A DNA stretch of 64,000 nucleotides from an uncultured Tessaracoccus sp. (lineage in GTDB: Bacteria; Actinomycetota; Actinomycetes; Propionibacteriales; Propionibacteriaceae). The notes beneath the pieces are model-generated. The model was given only the letters and a program-made list of their open reading frames with translations, was not told the origin of the DNA and ran no database searches. This document shows, piece after piece, positions 62,835-64,000 of the stretch (positions are counted from its first letter, which is position 1; the number at the start of each line of letters is the position of its first letter). The stretch covers positions 123,004-187,003 of the forward strand of contig NZ_CAMYFI010000001.1 in assembly GCF_947255005.1 (NCBI RefSeq), in the 5' to 3' direction. The position numbers and the translations under genes were made by a program.

Positions 62835-63752
62835 TCAGTGCCTGGGGCAGCGGGAGCAGCGACGGGCCTCACCTCTCCACCCCTTCGACCGTAAGATTTG
62901 GACGATCTCACGAGCGACGGCACAAGGGTCTCCGACGACATCCTGCCAGCCATAGCGCAGGGTGGTGTATCCCAGGTGGGCGTTCCGGTTGTCACGCCGA
63001 CGGTCGCGAAAGGCATGCCTGCCGTCGTGGCCGAGGTGCCCGTCGAGCTCGATCAATGTGCTGTAATCCTCCAAGCTGATGTCGGTGTACTGCCCAGGCG
63101 CTACGCGGACCTGTCTGGCTAGGCCATCGAGCCCGTGGGCGCACTCCACAAAGGTTCGAAAGCGTTCCTCGAGGTGGCTGTGGATGCCGTCGGCAACGTC
63201 GCCGAGTACTTCCAAGATGATCTGACGCCCGGGGAGATTCATTCTGCCCACGGCGAGGGCACGCAGCCGCTCGGCGGTGGTCATCCGGGATGTCAGCACG
63301 TCGGCCAGGAAACTGAGCGTTGTGGTTGGACCGAGCGACGTGCAGACGTCGAGTGCAGTCTGTTCGGGCGACGTGACGGGCAGCTCGCCGCGGCCCGTAG
63401 CAGCTGTGTTGTGAAACACCCAGCAGCCTCGATTGCGTGCACGGCGAGGGACCAACACGTCGATGGTATTCGGCGCTGACACCCAATTGTAGATGTGCGC
63501 CGCGGTGTTGTAGCCCAGCACGGCGTTCTCGCCGCCCAGCAAATAGCCTGCCCAGGCGTGAGCGAGCCAGGGTGGGTCGGGGGAGAGCGAATAGATGCCG
63601 CGCACCATCCGCCACCACAGCTTGTCATCGAGTGCGCGTTGGATGACGTGCCGAGTGAGCCCAAAGGCGCTCACCTGCTTGTGGCTGATGACGCCGGACT
63701 GTCGTCGTGCCACGGCCCAGAGGTCGTCGGGAATGCATTGCTTATGTTTCAT
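62835..63752 (-). CDS. AbiEi-antitoxin-like N-terminus fused to DUF559/Vsr-like domain
   Basis: 305 residues. The N-terminal ~60 residues (LWAVARRQSGVISHKQVSAF, then LTRHVIQRALDDKLWWRMVRG) resemble the winged-helix domain of type IV AbiEi antitoxins. The C-terminal part (STLIELDGHLGHDG, RDRRRDNRNAHLGYTTLRYG) resembles DUF559, a Vsr-like endonuclease fold with the Asp and Arg/Asn motif. This combination is common and functionally unassigned in actinobacteria. No AbiEii toxin is next to it. ATG 63752 has AAAGGG upstream. It is flanked on both sides by the long inverted repeat. Confidence 0.8.
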   Translation of the reverse strand: MKHKQCIPDDLWAVARRQSGVISHKQVSAFGLTRHVIQRALDDKLWWRMVRGIYSLSPDPPWLAHAWAGYLLGGENAVLGYNTAAHIYNWVSAPNTIDVLVPRRARNRGCWVFHNTAATGRGELPVTSPEQTALDVCTSLGPTTTLSFLADVLTSRMTTAERLRALAVGRMNLPGRQIILEVLGDVADGIHSHLEERFRTFVECAHGLDGLARQVRVAPGQYTDISLEDYSTLIELDGHLGHDGRHAFRDRRRDNRNAHLGYTTLRYGWQDVVGDPCAVAREIVQILRSKGWRGEARRCSRCPRH

Positions 63753-63848
63753 CACACCCTTTGTTATGGCAGCGAGCAACCCCAAACTTGCATCGCGAAG
63801 CAAATCTGTGGATAACTCTTGTCAGTGCCTGTGCCCCCCGCCGCTCCG

Positions 63849-63969
63849 GGCAGACGTAACCTGTGCGGCTCAGTCCCGGCACTGGTGTCACCTGCCTAGC
63901 TGCGACGAGGCGCCGTCGGGAGGCAGGTGACACTTGATCCGCTCTGTTGCCGCACAGGTTGCAGGTGCC
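63849..63969. repeat. Long inverted-repeat element, full copy 2
   Basis: Left arm 63849-63897 (includes GTAACCTGTGCGGCTCAG and ends GTGTCACCTGCCT) and right arm 63921-63969 (AGGCAGGTGACACTTGATCC, ending CACAGGTTGCAGGTGCC) flank a 23-base loop. The left arm is less well matched in the middle. The right arm is nearly the inverse of the left arm of the copy at 62701. No gene is visible in 63753-64000 apart from this. Confidence 0.85.
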
Positions 63970-64000
63970 GGGTGAGGAAACCATGCCGCGACAGGCGACG

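Overview
The window is one high-GC (roughly two thirds G+C) actinobacterial chromosome segment. The order tRNA-Thr, tRNA-Met, rpmG, hadA, hadB ... tRNA-Trp, secE, nusG, rplK, rplA ... rplJ, rplL ... rpoB, rpoC is the actinobacterial transcription/translation neighbourhood known from mycobacteria. A protein that looks like the PPi-type PEP carboxykinase known from Propionibacterium, a KorAB 2-oxoacid:ferredoxin oxidoreductase and an MptB-type mannosyltransferase make the Propionibacteriaceae the best guess (inference). I see no transposase, integrase, phage gene or CRISPR array.

Layout. 1-15 kb: end of a polyprenyl diphosphate synthase, a cluster of palindromic repeats, an M13 metallopeptidase, the overlapping korA-korB-membrane protein operon on the minus strand, a MarR-MFS pair, the PPi-PEPCK-like gene, and a tightly overlapped operon of NuoB-, NuoC- and NuoI-like proteins plus MptB. 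15-27.6 kb: a MoxR AAA+ ATPase / DUF4132 / DUF5682 / VWA / SWIM / WGR-DUF4132 system equivalent in composition to the poorly understood E. coli yehL-yehM-yehP-yehQ-yehI set. It appears to descend from a tandem operon duplication followed by reciprocal gene loss, because a DUF5682 5' stub follows moxR and a moxR stub precedes DUF5682. 27.6-39.4 kb: exonuclease III, YajQ, three tRNAs, rpmG, hadAB, murB, a secreted glucosaminidase, a heterodimeric ABC exporter, tRNA-Trp, secE, nusG, rplK and rplA.

39.4-51.4 kb: an accessory block sits between rplKA and rplJL. It holds a 1943-residue secreted amylopullulanase with two GH13 domains, a fused AccD/AccA-like carboxyltransferase, a PAS-domain protein and a polar amino acid ABC importer. 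51.4-62.6 kb: L10 leader, rplJ, rplL, then a degraded patch (a frameshifted hydrophobic peptide gene, a small membrane protein and a twice-frameshifted lipoprotein gene), then rpoB and rpoC. 62.6-64 kb: an AbiEi/DUF559-like protein bracketed by two copies of a long inverted repeat whose third, partial copy lies inside the MoxR system at 19.1 kb.

Many genes carry a -10-like hexamer 6-8 nt before the start codon, suggesting leaderless transcription. Several operons use 4-nt ATGA/GTGA overlaps for translational coupling. The most interesting region is the rearranged MoxR-VWA-SWIM-DUF4132 system (15.1-27.6 kb). Next come the frameshifted peptide plus membrane protein pair (52.7-53.4 kb) and the dispersed inverted repeats.
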